Shown: piece by piece, positions 21,932 through 34,400 of the stretch | Layout: each line of letters begins with the position of its first letter | How positions within the stretch are numbered: position 1 is the first letter of the stretch | Source of the DNA: Pseudophaeomoniella oleicola | Taxonomy: Eukaryota; Ascomycota; Eurotiomycetes; Phaeomoniellales; Phaeomoniellaceae | Direction: 5' to 3' | DNA: 64,000 nt | Assembly (NCBI GenBank): GCA_003868215.1 | Contig: QWDQ01000017.1 | Span: forward strand, 1 to 64,000 | Notes under the pieces: generated by a model | Databases searched by the model: none | Told to the model about the DNA's origin: nothing | Seen by the model: only the letters and a program-made list of their open reading frames with translations | Position numbers and translations under genes: made by a program

Positions 21932-24010
21932 TTATCGCTGTCCCCCACCGCTGCCATTCTGTTGAAAATTTGGTCCAAATCGTCGTAGCATGTCAAGCTG
22001 TGCTTGAACTTGGGCAAACGCGGCACTATTTGCCTGCCCTCCGTCTTGCTGTCCATACGGCGCCAGTGGCTGGTTAAAGAAGTTCGGGTTGAGATGCACA
22101 CCTGGTGGAGGCATACCTAGGCCAGGTGGGCTCTGCTGTTGTGGTGTTGGTGACTGTTGCTGGTGCGGCTGACTCATATTAGGCCATTGGAATTGTGACA
22201 TGGGTAACGGTGAAATGGGCGAAGGCGAGAAAGACGGGTATTGGGGGTTTTGAGGAGTCAAGGATGGTGGCTGCGGAATTGGGAGCGGCTGGGATCCTTG
22301 TAGGTGAGGCATCTGGTAACCGTTTCCATATGCGTTCTGCGGCAGTTGGTATGTACCTTGCTGGTTGTGCCCATAGGTGCCTCCAAACTGTCCCTGTTGT
22401 GGCCATGTAGGTGCGGGTGGCGCTGTTCGACTGTTCTGGGATGGTGCTCCGTGATATCCGCGTTGCTCATTGATACGAGACGAGTAGTCATTCCGTCTGT
22501 CTCTACCTCCACGTCCACGATCTCCCCGACCTCGACCTCGACCGCCTCTAAAATCACCTCGACCTCGACCATTGTCAGGGCGATACGAACCGCTAGAACC
22601 ACCTGTTGATCGGCCCTCCGTCGGTGGCTCTTTCCGTCCTATCATTTCGTGCAAGTTCGATGGTCTTGCCAATGGCGTATAACCATCCTCCGGGCCAGCA
22701 TCTGCATCATCGTAATTGATCTCTGGTGTATCATCGTACATTGTTGAACCGTTCGGCTTGGTAGAACGCGATGCACCGTTGGGTCCATTCCTTGCATCGC
22801 GCCTGTTTTGACGTCCTTCTTTCTTCTGGCGCTTCCACTCTGCTTCGGCTTCATCGTCAGAGAATTCCTTTTCGTCATCTCCCACCTCTTCATCATTGAC
22901 ATTCGATGCGTCACTTCCCTTCAGTGTCTTCAAAGGCTGGGTGAAGACAAAGGTAGAGTGTTGCTGCACATAATAAACCGAAGTGCCTTTTTCTGCCAGA
23001 CCCGCTTCCTTGATAGCATCATCATTTGTAAAGCGGATCGTATACATTGGTTGCTCAACCCTCCCAAAGGTGTCTGCAATTACCCCTATGACACTGCGGT
23101 CCTTCAGACAGAGTACGGAGCCCGTTTCTAGTACCTGATACTCTCCCGAAGTCTTGGCCTTCACAAGGACTGTGCCTTCCACGGCAGCTTCAACGAACCC
23201 AAGCTCCTCAACAGCCATGTCTTCGGTCACAACAATATCTGGTTTAGGAATCACCTCTTCCGGCTTCTCGTTGACACTTCGAATGGCGGCCCCGGCTGTT
23301 TTGGACCCTCTTGACGGACCCTCGTCATCTGAACCTGCATCGCCTTGCATAAGAATCCGCGCAGCTTCTGCCGGATCAAGCATGGCATAATCTGGATCAT
23401 CATCCTCATCTGAGTCATCATCGGAGCTGTCTGAGCTGCTTGAAACGGAGGAGGACTCATAAGGCGAAGAATCAATCTCCCACTCCGGTTCACCTGTTTG
23501 TTCTATATTCATTCCATTCGTATCCATGTTGGAGTCCCTATGCGCAATAACACCATCCATCTGCGTATCTTCGGAAACAGCCGGTATGCCTTGGACTTGT
23601 TGCTCGTTTTCCGTCTCTGGCTTCGTTTCGGTCGCAGAATGCTCGGCCTTATATGTCGTATTTTGGGAGTCACCGGCGGGAATAGCAGGTGATCCATCAG
23701 CGCGGGTTATCGAAACATGTTCTACCGGGACAGGTGCAATAAGATCTCTGAGCTCATCTTCCACCGAGAAGATGGGGTCTGCTTGGCTGGTAGATGCCTG
23801 GTCTGCAGAGAGTTGGACGTCGGCCATGGCTGCATCTGTTTCTGATCGGGTGTTCGGGGTTACTTCAGATCCTCCTGTCGTTTGCACTGCCTCGGCATTG
23901 GCGCTTAGATCTGTGAAGCCAGTTGTTGAGGATTCTGCTGCGCCAGTCACACCCGATTCGTCCAAAGGCGCATCATGAGCAGGGTGCTCAACAGCATCTT
24001 TTGCGTCCAT
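21932..24010 (-). CDS. NAF1: H/ACA ribonucleoprotein assembly factor Naf1
   Basis: Intronless, 692 residues. Naf1 is a nuclear factor that holds the place of Gar1 on the Cbf5 pseudouridine synthase while H/ACA snoRNPs and related particles are assembled. The Gar1/Naf1-like beta barrel is at about residues 265-370 (ELGFVEAAVEGTVLVKA, TGSVLCLKDRSVIGVIADTFG, GTSVYYVQQHSTFVFTQPL). It is preceded by a long acidic and serine-rich N-terminal region (DSSDDDSDEDDDPDYAM near 195). It is followed by a charged segment, an Arg/Gly-rich patch (about 475-510) and a Pro/Gln-rich tail, the usual Naf1 layout. The gene is divergent from ALG9, sharing about 620 bases of upstream DNA. Confidence 0.9.
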   Translation of the reverse strand: MDAKDAVEHPAHDAPLDESGVTGAAESSTTGFTDLSANAEAVQTTGGSEVTPNTRSETDAAMADVQLSADQASTSQADPIFSVEDELRDLIAPVPVEHVSITRADGSPAIPAGDSQNTTYKAEHSATETKPETENEQQVQGIPAVSEDTQMDGVIAHRDSNMDTNGMNIEQTGEPEWEIDSSPYESSSVSSSSDSSDDDSDEDDDPDYAMLDPAEAARILMQGDAGSDDEGPSRGSKTAGAAIRSVNEKPEEVIPKPDIVVTEDMAVEELGFVEAAVEGTVLVKAKTSGEYQVLETGSVLCLKDRSVIGVIADTFGRVEQPMYTIRFTNDDAIKEAGLAEKGTSVYYVQQHSTFVFTQPLKTLKGSDASNVNDEEVGDDEKEFSDDEAEAEWKRQKKEGRQNRRDARNGPNGASRSTKPNGSTMYDDTPEINYDDADAGPEDGYTPLARPSNLHEMIGRKEPPTEGRSTGGSSGSYRPDNGRGRGDFRGGRGRGRGDRGRGGRDRRNDYSSRINEQRGYHGAPSQNSRTAPPAPTWPQQGQFGGTYGHNQQGTYQLPQNAYGNGYQMPHLQGSQPLPIPQPPSLTPQNPQYPSFSPSPISPLPMSQFQWPNMSQPHQQQSPTPQQQSPPGLGMPPPGVHLNPNFFNQPLAPYGQQDGGQANSAAFAQVQAQLDMLRRFGPNFQQNGSGGGQR

Positions 24011-24628
24011 CGCTCCGCTTCGGATGCTACGTCGTCTTTCGAACTGTGGGATTTTGTAATGAGTGACTACTCCATGCGTACCTTTACCACGTTGCGATCC
24101 TTGGGCTCTCTCGTAGTGATACTCAAAGATAAAGATATACAGAGATACACATGTGCATGGGTGTAGAGGATTCGGTTCGGACGTTTCTCATATCATCAGT
24201 CAACTTTTTTCTTTGGTCCCCACATGATGATTGAAATCTTGCGGGGAACTGATAACTTTAAGTCTGGGTGGACTGGCTGCACCGATTCGGCCGGCTCAGG
24301 TGCTGCTTTTGGCGCGTCCGCCCAGTGAACAATGCGACGGCACGACGGGAGACGCCGTATTATGGCAGAGCCGTCAAAGCAGCGAGATACGCTTAACCTC
24401 GTTAGGTAGCACTAGACTGGAGTCAGGATTCGGTGAGGTGGTTCTCAACGTATGATGATGTTCCCCATACGATCGTTTACTCGTTTACTTATTCTCGTAC
24501 TTCATCGTCACCGGAGCTCAATTGCTGACCATACCACGTCTTATTTGTATCTACTGTATTTGTCTGACCATTAGCAGGTCATTCACTTCTTGCTATCGTT
24601 TCCATCTTGTTCAATTGACTCTTCCGTT
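24011..24628. promoter_or_regulatory. bidirectional promoter region NAF1/ALG9
   Basis: About 620 bases between two divergent start codons, with no gene inside. No element is clear enough to name; GC- and CT-rich tracts precede each start. Confidence 0.55.
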
Positions 24629-26598
24629 ATGCCACCGAAAGAGCAAAATTCAGCAACGTCGGATAGTCCACGGGACGTTTCTGAACATAGAAGGAATCCT
24701 CCAACCCGTTCCACGCAGACCACGTAGGACATATATGCTCCAATGAGTGTAAGATGAAGACGCTGACTTGCTTTAGGACCCTAAAGGCTGGACCTACCCC
24801 TCAATTCTACCTCCCTTTGAATATTGCCTTCTATCTCTGTCTATTGTCCCATATCTTAGCAGCAGCCTACGCTCCCATACAGGATTGTGACGAAACTTTC
24901 AACTATTGGGAGCCAACTCATTACCTAACCCACGGGTACGGTCTGCAAACATGGGAATATTCTCCAGAGTATGGCATTCGAAGTTGGCTCTATGTCCTCA
25001 TTCATGCCCTTCCGCAAAAGCTTGCGTCTTTTTTTGCAAAGCATAAAACGTTCGATTTCTATATGCTACGTGTCCTCCTCGCAATTGTCTGTGCAGCATG
25101 CGAGACGAGGCTCTTTTCCGTAATCTCACGTACGCTCAATCCAAGGATTGGTATCCTATATCTTTTGATCACAGCCTTTTCGCCGGGAATGTTCTACGCA
25201 TCAGTGGCCTATCTTCCTTCCAGTTTCTCCATGATATGTGCAATGCTAGGGATGGCTTCTTTCATGGATTGGCGTCGAGGTCCCCAGACTAACGCAGGTA
25301 TCATGTGGTTTGGCATAGCTGCTGTTGTTGGCTGGCCATTCGCCGTTGTTCTAGCGGCTCCATTCATCCTGGAAGAGGTAGTCATCGCAGGAGTGACCGG
25401 CCAGATCTATGATACCGGTCGTCGTTTTCTAGATGGAGCTGTCCGCTCATTGCTTGTACTGGTAAGCGGATTGTCTCCATGGAAGGCTCTATCTAACTGA
25501 ACCTCCAGTGTCTTGAGTTAGCTATCAACGCATTCTTTTACCATAAGGTCGTCGCTGCTTCATTTAATATCGTTCTCTTCAACGTACTCCAGGGTGCTGA
25601 ACGAGGGCCCAATATCTTTGGCACCGAGCCTTGGGATTTCTATATCAAAAACCTTACTCTAAACTTCAACTTCTGGTTCGTTCTTGCGGTGGCAACGGGA
25701 CCCTTACTCTTTTTACAATGGTGTTTCCGCTCTCAAGCGACAACAAACCAGACGATTTTGCGTACCATAGTCTTCGTCTCACCTCTTTACCTTTGGATGG
25801 CCATATTCAATCTACAGCCGCACAAAGAAGAACGTTTCATGTATCCAGCATATCCATTCCTTGCCCTGAATGCAGCGATCTCAATGCACATGATCTTGTC
25901 ATATCTTGGCTCAAACAACCCCAAAGAACTGGTCGGCAGAGTGCCCGTTCGTTTCAAATTCGCGATTGCTCTATCAGCAGTTCTAGTTGCGGTCAATATT
26001 GGTCTTTTGCGCATTATCGGAACAGTCACTGCTTACCGAGCGCCACTAGAAGTGTACAGAGCCCTAGAAGCACCAGGTATGGCTAAAGAAGGAGACACTG
26101 TATGTGTCGGTAAGGAGTGGTATCGCTTTCCGTCGTCTTACTTCCTCCCAAATGGGACTCGGGCAAAATTCGTGAAGAGTGAGTTCAGTGGCTTGCTCCC
26201 TGGGGAGTTCAGTGAAGCTGGGACAGGCTTTGGCTTGTTTGCCGGCACATGGTTAGTTCCACCAGGAATGAATGATAGAAATGAGGAAGATCCGGGCAAA
26301 TACGTGCGTAGACAACTGGTCCCTTGGAGAAGCTAGATACTGACAGAACCTACCTCAGTTTGACATCAAGCACTGTACCTACTTGGTCGACTCTTACATG
26401 CCAGGTCATAATGGTACAGCCTCAGAACCAAATTATGTTCTGGACGATGAGACGTGGGAGAAGGTATCTTGCGCCAAATTTTTAGACACGTCTCGGACTG
26501 GCTTCCTTCCCAGGATGATTTACATCCCGAATTTCCCCTTCCTTCCAGAAAGCCTACAGAGGAAATGGGGAGATTTCTGCCTGTTACGCCGACGATGA
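24629..26598 (+). CDS. ALG9: dolichol-linked alpha-1,2-mannosyltransferase Alg9
   Basis: Four exons by hand: 24629-24723, 24777-25461, 25509-26303 and 26359-26598, giving 604 residues. Alg9 adds alpha-1,2-mannoses to the lipid-linked oligosaccharide on the luminal side of the ER for N-glycosylation. It is a multi-pass GT22-family enzyme. The signature QDCDETFNYWEPTHYL, with the catalytic-region acidic residues, lies in the first loop, followed by LQTWEYSPEYGIRSW. Later blocks are LQPHKEERFMYPAYPFL and the luminal C-terminal YVLDDETWEKV. The 32-residue first exon (MPPKEQNSATSDSPRD) is joined across a 53-nt intron with a clear CTGAC branch site before TTTAG. An internal ATG at 24754 would start inside that intron and is unlikely. 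Confidence 0.92.
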
Positions 26599-27023
26599 CT
26601 TCCCACCAAGGGTCCCCGTCCACACCTTTCATCGTCTTGCCAACGCTATCCTGGTCGCTTGTGGCTTAAGTAGGCTAGCCGCATATGGCAGATTGACACG
26701 TCTATGCAAGCCAGAGATCGCACACACGCAATTCCCAGCACCTCACAACCCTCAAGTGAACAGATCGTGAAATTACTTTTACTCATCTAGACATATAGTG
26801 GCTTCCCACAAATTGTGGTCAAATTTTCGCACTCCTAACATTTTTCACACTTTCATCACGACCCCTTATCATTCCACATTGTGTTCGTGATAATCGAGTC
26901 AAGCTTTGCGGAAGCTGTTTCGTATCCGAAGCTGTTATTATCGGATCTCATAACACCTTGGCGTCCTTTTGGTTATCAGTTCTTCCATAACAGCGTCAAC
27001 TCCTCTTACACCAGGATCTGTCC
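26599..27023. other. short intergenic region
   Basis: About 425 bases between two plus-strand genes. Nothing recognisable beyond A/T-rich sequence consistent with a 3' end and a promoter. Confidence 0.55.
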
Positions 27024-27650
27024 ATGATGTCTGAAGCGACTTTGCGGGATATAAATCCGAACGATGCTCTCTTCATCTTCGAGGCCCTTCACTATTCAAT
27101 GACTCCCATCACTGTAAGGCCCAGACAATTTCATCCCACTTCACTTTCCCTCTTTTCCCTTTTCTGCGTTGCCAAGTCCACTGATCATGAACTCACTTTC
27201 AAGATCAACGTTGCCTCAATCGCTGCAGCACGTGGTCCAGACACAAAGCCCAACACCATCGCCAAGCGTCTCGGCACCATCAAGAACAAATATGGCTTGA
27301 ACATCATCAGCACCACTGTGGGCGCAAACAACGGCTCAACCATCACAGCCCTAAAATCTACCAACAATATCACCACCAACCAGAAAGTCCTTACAGGACG
27401 AGTCGTCAAGTCACGCAAACCCTCGACCGCCAGTGGTAATGGTAGGAAAGCCGCGAAGCCCGCGTTGGAAAATGAAAGCACCATAACCATCAAGGATGAC
27501 AGTGACACCGAAGGTGGAAGTGAAGCTCGACCTGCGCCACGAAAGGGACAGAAGAAACCGGTGAAGAACAAGGTGAAGCCAGAACACGATCAAGAAGATC
27601 TCGACTTCGGAATTGACGAGGATTTGCCGAACTGGGAATCCTCGATTTGA
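27024..27650 (+). CDS. small basic fungal protein, probably nuclear
   Basis: Two exons (27024-27113, 27204-27650) give 178 residues. I do not recognise a named family, but the start fits a pattern common in filamentous fungi: an N-terminal helix (NPNDALFIFEALHY), then INVASIAAARGPDTKPNTIAKRLGTIKNKYGLNI, which resembles a short Myb/SANT-like or helix-turn-helix fold. This is followed by a disordered Lys/Arg/Ser-rich tail with acidic clusters (KDDSDTEGG, EDLDFGIDEDLPNW). Basic clusters such as KGQKKPVKNKVK suggest nuclear import. The 90-nt intron has a GTAAGG donor and a TTTCAAG acceptor, is a multiple of three and has no in-frame stop, so a retained-intron form of 208 residues can also be read. 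Confidence 0.65.
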   Translation: MMSEATLRDINPNDALFIFEALHYSMTPITVRPRQFHPTSLSLFSLFCVAKSTDHELTFKINVASIAAARGPDTKPNTIAKRLGTIKNKYGLNIISTTVGANNGSTITALKSTNNITTNQKVLTGRVVKSRKPSTASGNGRKAAKPALENESTITIKDDSDTEGGSEARPAPRKGQKKPVKNKVKPEHDQEDLDFGIDEDLPNWESSI

Positions 27651-28471
27651 TATCCAGCCAAAAAAAGAATGTTCCATACAGCCAGCCTAAAAAAAAAACC
27701 AAAAGCTACAGAGATGAGAATCCAAAGTACGAAATGAAATCCATGAAAATGACCTACGAATAGCTCCTGTTTTCCCATCTTATCTTTCCTTCGTTCCTCC
27801 TTATTAAGTAGTAGTAGTAGTAGTAGTACCCATTAACACTGACATTGACACGGACACTGGTCGTGACAAAAGTAGTCCGTCAAAATTATAGCTAAGTTAC
27901 AGTAGATACATGATCTACACATAACTACATAAGAAAAAGTTATCTATAATAACAAGAAGAAACAAAGCCTCCGAGTAGAGGGAGAGGGACGAAGGGAGCA
28001 AGTGCAAGACAGAGAACGGGAACGGAGAGAGAGTGGGTGAGAGAGAGAAATATCTTAAGAATGTGTTTCTGTCTGGGTCAGTCAGCTATCTCCTCCTTTT
28101 CTTTTCCTTCTTTCCCCATCTTGTCCGTTTCGTGCTCCGTTAAAGATATTGATAAGAAAGCAAGAAAGAAAAAGGCGGCCTCGTGTCCTTTCCTTCCCAT
28201 TCCCTTTTTCCTTTCCATTGATTGGCCTCTTTTTCCCACCCTCGAGGATGATATGGAGCTGAAAACTTGATCGTGGGTATTCATTTACAAACTGTTCCGT
28301 CCATTGGGAGGAATTATCAAAACAAAAACGTAGAAAAATTTTCGCGAAAACGCTCATTGGGACGTAAAAGTTCAGCAAAAAGCAAAAGGTAAATCAACTT
28401 GTACGGAAGACACAGCCAGTGCCGTTTCTCAACCTTGCCAACCGTGAAAGCCAATCGTGACCTGTCCCATT
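27651..28471. other. convergent 3' intergenic region
   Basis: Between the small plus-strand gene and the hybrid histidine kinase gene. It contains a run of about seven TAG/GTA units (27807-27828) and purine-rich tracts. No gene seen. Confidence 0.6.
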
Positions 28472-31400
28472 TCATCTCTCCCTATTGATTCCTGCCCCTT
28501 CATCCATGTTACCATCATCCGTGAGCTGAGGCTTAATCATTGGCAAAGGATAATTCTGGCCATCGGCCGCCTCGGCTGTCAGGGGACCGACGTTGTCATC
28601 AACAAACACGGACTCTCCTCGTTCATTTTCCGAGCCTGTGGCTCTCGGTGCCTTTTGAGTTTGATCCTCTGTTGCCCCCGATGCTGCTGTCGTATTCGTT
28701 ATGAGTGAGGAAGAACCTTTGTTCGTGTCGATATCGCTCAATTCCGATTTCCGTTTAGGACGTCTTATTGGTTTCTTGGATTTGCCCGTTCGATCCTTCG
28801 ATCCCAGAGAGTCTTCTGATGCGGCTTCCTTGCCTGTTGTAGACTTCGCAAGCTCATCGAATGGATTTTGAAGGTTCGGTACTTTGGATGGGGACTTCGT
28901 AAGATATTCGTCTAGCATTGCACTGAGGACGTTTGCTCTGACAGGCTTAGCCAGATAGTTATTCATTCCAGCATCAAGACATTTTTCGCGGTCTCCGCGA
29001 ATAGCAGAGGCAGTCATGGCGATGATGAGAACATTGCCTACGTTGGGATCTTCGTCGACACGGATAGTTCTTGTTGCATCATAGCCGTCCATAACAGGCA
29101 TTTGACAGTCCATCAAAACGAGATGGAATGGCTGCCTTGCCTTTGAAGCTCTTCGAAGCGCTTCTACGGCTTGTTTTCCGTCGCTGTAAGCTTCGCAATA
29201 TAGTCCCATTTTCTTCACAAATGATATCGCAATCTTCTGATTGATTGGGTTGTCTTCGGCAATGCAAACACGGATTTGAGAGCGTGGGATCTTGGACAGG
29301 TCATAAAAAGACACACTTCCTGGAACCACGTGGCCATCAGGTCCGGTAGCTTGAGACCAGTTTGCCATCGGATCAGGTTCCTGAGCTGTGATCTCCTGCG
29401 TGCCAGATATCTGCTCTGCGGGAGCAATCCTGAATATAACAATAAATTTCACCTTTGTTCCAACACCTGGTTCTGATTCCATCGAGATTTGCCCTCCCAT
29501 CAGGTCCTCAATTAAGAGTTTGCAGATACTGAGGCCGAGGCCACTACCACCATACGATCGCTGGGTCGAGTTGTCTGCTTGCGAAAATGGTTTGAAAAGT
29601 CGTGTGAGTTGTTCCTTGGTGATCCCAATACCGGTGTCTTGAACGGAGACTTCGACCTTCAATTTGTCCTTGTGATGTGACAAGACTCTAGCGGCTGTCG
29701 TTATGGAGCCCTTTGCGGTGAATTTTGCACTGTTGGATAGGAGATTCATGAGAACTATTGAGATCATACGGTCAGCATTTACGCTGGAGTGGTAGCAGCT
29801 GTGCTTTGATTACCTTGATGAAGCCTAACAGGGTCGCCAAGCACGAGCTTATCATCATCAAACTGTAAGTTCTCTCGGAATTCCAGCCCACGCTCTCTGT
29901 TCGTGAAGGAGATCGCCCGGACAACTTCGGCGATGGTCTCTTTCAAATTCAACGGAACCTCAAACAGACGCATACGCTTCGTTTCTAAGCGGCTGTAATC
30001 AAGACTAGGCGCCGACTTGTCAGTATGAAGATCGAGACACTGAAGGCCACACCATTATGTGTCCTCGGGCTCGGAGATTACTAGGAGAGAACAAGGAACT
30101 TACATATCGTTGATGACTACCAGCAGGCTGTCCGCACAGAGACGGATAGAGTCTGCATATCCTTCCTGTTCCTTGTTAAGCGATGTGCCCTTCAGAAGCT
30201 CCGACATACCAATGACACCATTCAGTGGGGTACGAAGCTCATGACTGACGTTTGCTAGGAAGATTGATTTTGCATTCATCGCTTCCTCTTTCAGTCTTAC
30301 GTTTTCTAGTGCTTCGGCCTGAGCCTTTTTAGCCTTGGCTTCCGCATCCCTAGCAGCGGCTAGAGCCCGCTTTTGAGACTCGATCATGGAAGCATTGGCA
30401 GCGCTCACTTTTCGAACTTTGCGATACAGTAAGGCATTGCCAAGAGAGATAGATACTTGGTTCGTAAGAAGTTTTAGCACCAGGAGGTTGCGTTGTGTGA
30501 ACGAATTAGGAGCCCCTTCAACGTGGATAACCCCCATGAAGTTATCTGCTTGAATGATCGGCAGGGCAATAATCGATCGACCGGAGGGATGTCGTGTAAG
30601 ATAGGCATCAGAGACGCTGGAGAATCTTTCATCCTCGAGAACGTTGTGGACAAATACTGTTTCCTTGAATCGAAAGACGTAATGGGTGATCTGTTGGGCC
30701 GCTTGATCATCGACATCGGCGAAAGGAAGGCCGTCAGTATACGTCCTCACACCCCGCTCATTGTCACCTATCGCTTTCACGCACCAACCATTCTCTTCCG
30801 TATTGGTAGCGATAGCCACGAAGTCAGCTTGTCCACCGACAGATTCTAGAAGAATCCCCGTCATCCTCGAGAGTAGCTTGTCGATTTGAAGTTCGGATGA
30901 GATCACCTGTGAAAAATCGAGGATCGAGGAGAGATCTAATATGTCGAGACCCATACCTGCAATATCTGTTGCTTTGTCGCCGTCGATTTTTGCGAGATCG
31001 ACATCTGCTTTCGGTTGCTGCCAGCCCGTCGTCATTTCATCTCTTCCATCTGCAGGTACTCCTTGGGGAACGCTCACATCGCCAAGAGAGCCGTCAGTCT
31101 GAACTGCTACGTCCATTGCTCTCGCCGTTGTCGCTGTCTTCAATAGCCACTCGTGCTTATCAGTGAGCTGCTTTGCTTTAGCAGAAGCGCTGATACGGTT
31201 CCAGCCAGCTATAGCCTCCTGCATCATGACCCTTCCGGCTCTCTTCGCGCCATTCCTTATCAAAGATTCGGCCTGGAGCTCCAGAGCGAGGGCCTCCTCG
31301 ATGGAGAAGCCATGGACCTGACTATGATCTATCGCAGCTTCGTATAGGCCAGCTGACGAACCGTACTGGCCTAGTACCGTATGGATCTCTGCATCTAGTA

Positions 31401-34400
31401 TTATAACCCACATAGAGTAATTGATGTCCGTAGCCTTCGCCCAGTGTTCGATATAGGACTTGTACTGCTGGACAGCTTCAATAGCTTGGGACTTCACCTG
31501 ATCTGACGGTTGGTCGTAGCAGAGAGCCAACGTAGACAAGCCAAGATAAAATCTGGCACTGACCACATGTGGAATCGACCACGCGGAAGCTATGGTATCA
31601 AGTAGCTGGGTTCCCACCTCAAGTACCTTCTTGTGGTGACCAAACAAATACCAAGCTTGTAACGCTGTCGCCAAATAGATATCCCGCGGTCTTTCCGGAC
31701 AGGAGGCTCTAATCGATAATTCGCCAAGGTACCGGCCAGAGTCGTGGCTATCATCCGACATCATCGTCTCTGGAAATGCTGACCAGGTTTTGCCTTGAAG
31801 AGCTCGAGCTACTTGACGAACGGCAACTATCATAGTTCCACCTCGGAGATCAGACTCCCATTCCTTAAAATCCTCAGAGCCATCTGAGCAAAAGGCTTCG
31901 ATGTCGAGTAGGTCCTGGCCAGACGACAGCCTGACGAATGCCATCACGCCCAGGTTGACTAGCGACCCTATCCTATCGCCTGAAGCATATGCATAATCAA
32001 GAGCATTCTCGAGAGGGATTAGGAGACTCCGAAATGGAACAGCGATGTGGCCCACAAAGAAGGAATAGGTTGTACCCCCCCTACCTCTTGTCCAAGTATC
32101 AGCGTGGAAGTGGAGCAGAGACTGGGCGATATCTGCTGCCTGCAGCGCAAAAGAGACGTCTGAGAATCTCCCTAGCGCAATAGTGGCAATACTACAATAT
32201 GCGAGGCCAACTTGCACTGCAGTTCCTTGACGCAAATGGATGTCCCAAAACTGGAGAACAAACCGGTAGAAGACGAGTGGGTCTGTCCAATAAGAAGTCT
32301 CAATGGCTTCTGCCATGACGGCAGCCGTGGCTACGACAGAAGAGTCTTCAGTCAACGGGCGTGCAACCAACTCTGCAATATCGCAGTCGGTGACCTTCTG
32401 CTGCAGATTTTTGAACTCTAGATCGCATCTCTCCCAATCCCACTGCGCTGTATCCGTACCTAGTTCCGCCAAGCTGGTTGTTAAAGCAGCGACTGCTGCA
32501 TGACTGTCGCCCCGGGACGCGAAGATATGACTTTGGAGGATCCAGGGCCGGGTCTTACATTGCGGTGTGCGTGCATGTGCGAAGAGCTCGTTTAGCAATG
32601 AGAGTGCCTCTGAAGACTCTCCCATGAGAAAGGACAATTCGGCGACTTGAACATAGAGCTGTAAGGTCTCCTCGTAGAGACAGTCTGGCTGTGCATCGTT
32701 CCATGGATCCTTCTGGAGCAAGTTCAGAGCACTTTTGAAAAAAGCATGTGCTGTAGGGCGGGCGCCGTTCTCCAGCGCTTGGCGAGCGCTTTGAACCATT
32801 ACCTCTCTATACCGCATTCTCTTGAGCACAGTCTGCTTGATTAACTTCTGCGCTTGACGGATGTGCTGGGCCAGGGCATGAAGATCTTTCTGTGCCAAGT
32901 CACCGTACTTCATGAGCGCCTTTGCGATGATATAATGCATTTTCTCCCGGTTCCAAGCTTCGGACATCAAGCTCACTGCTCTAGCATACCTATCATGAGC
33001 AAAAAAGAATTCATCGTCATTGTCGCCTGGAACAATTATGTAATGATTCAAGAGAGACTGAAGGCCATCAATGATAGAAGCTTCATCTTGATGGTACAAC
33101 GAAACGGTTCTCGGACAAGTCACGTCGTTTGCCTTCTCGTTGCCGCTCGTAAATGAGAATTCACCGGACATCAGTTGTTTGACAAACGAGAAAGAGAAGC
33201 TCGTTCCGAGCAATGAGCCCCACGCAAGTATAGCTCTAGCGGGCACCGACAGTCCTTCAAACTTTCTCAGTATGAAGTCATTTGTCAGACACCCAAGATT
33301 CTCCGTCGAGAACTCTGTGAAGACTCGGTCAAGATCGTATTCCCAACCCGATGTTCGCCAGTCATACCAAAGGCAGTTTTTCTGATAGCAGGTCTGCAAG
33401 ATCTCCTTCATTAGGAATGGATTCCCAGCGGACTTTTCAAGCACGACGGCCGCCAGCGGTAACGTCATTGTTTGATCTCGGTGAAGGGTTTCGGCCACGT
33501 AAGCAAAGACATCTTCCTCTTTGAGGTTCGCGACGTCAATCTTGCTTGTTTGATCTGCGTTCATGATCTGTAAGGCTTTCGGGGATGTATCTTCGTCGCG
33601 ACGACCAGACAATATCAGTACCATAGGTATCTTTGCCCTGATTATGTTGGTGACAAGCTCGAGGGATTCCTCGTCCGCAGAATGAAAGTCATCCAAGCAC
33701 AAACACAGTAATTTTCCAGATGAAATGATACGTAAGACGTCCAGGTAAGTATTCATAAACCGAATAGAGCCTTTTCCAGCACTAGGGCCTTTCAAATAGT
33801 CCTGCCTTGTTTGTTTGAGGGTGGCAGAGCCGGCACTGCGTGAAGAGATTGTGTCAAGTGACAACAGCTCGCTCTTCGAATTCTTCGGTGGTGGCTGTCT
33901 CGTAGCACCCCCACTATCATTGATCGATCTCGCTAGAAGGTTTTCAGGAAGATCGAGCATCACCCGTAAAACTCCCCAACTGGGCCCAAGGTTGCTACGA
34001 AGCAAGTCATGATAAGGGCTACCAACATCTTTCTCGGAGAATATTTGACGAAGAACACTACTAATAGCGCGAATCATTGGCGCAAATGGCGATGGCCGAG
34101 CGCGATCAAAGCTCACTGTCGTTAAATAGCTATATTTTCGAATACTCGACTGCACAGAGCGTATCAGGTGTGTCTTCCCTGAGCCTTGCCCGCCTGTGAT
34201 GACGAGGACCTCGGAGCGTCCGTGTGGACGTTGGAACGGCTGACCCCCTCGGCGGCGGGTTAGGGCAGGACCTTGTGAATCTGCTTGGCTGGAAGAGATA
34301 GCACTTGAATGGATCGAAACCTGTTCGTTGCCTTCTGTCAGAAGGCCGCTCGTTTTAAGCCTTTCCGAGAGCGGCCCTCGTCCAGTATTCGACGGGGGAT

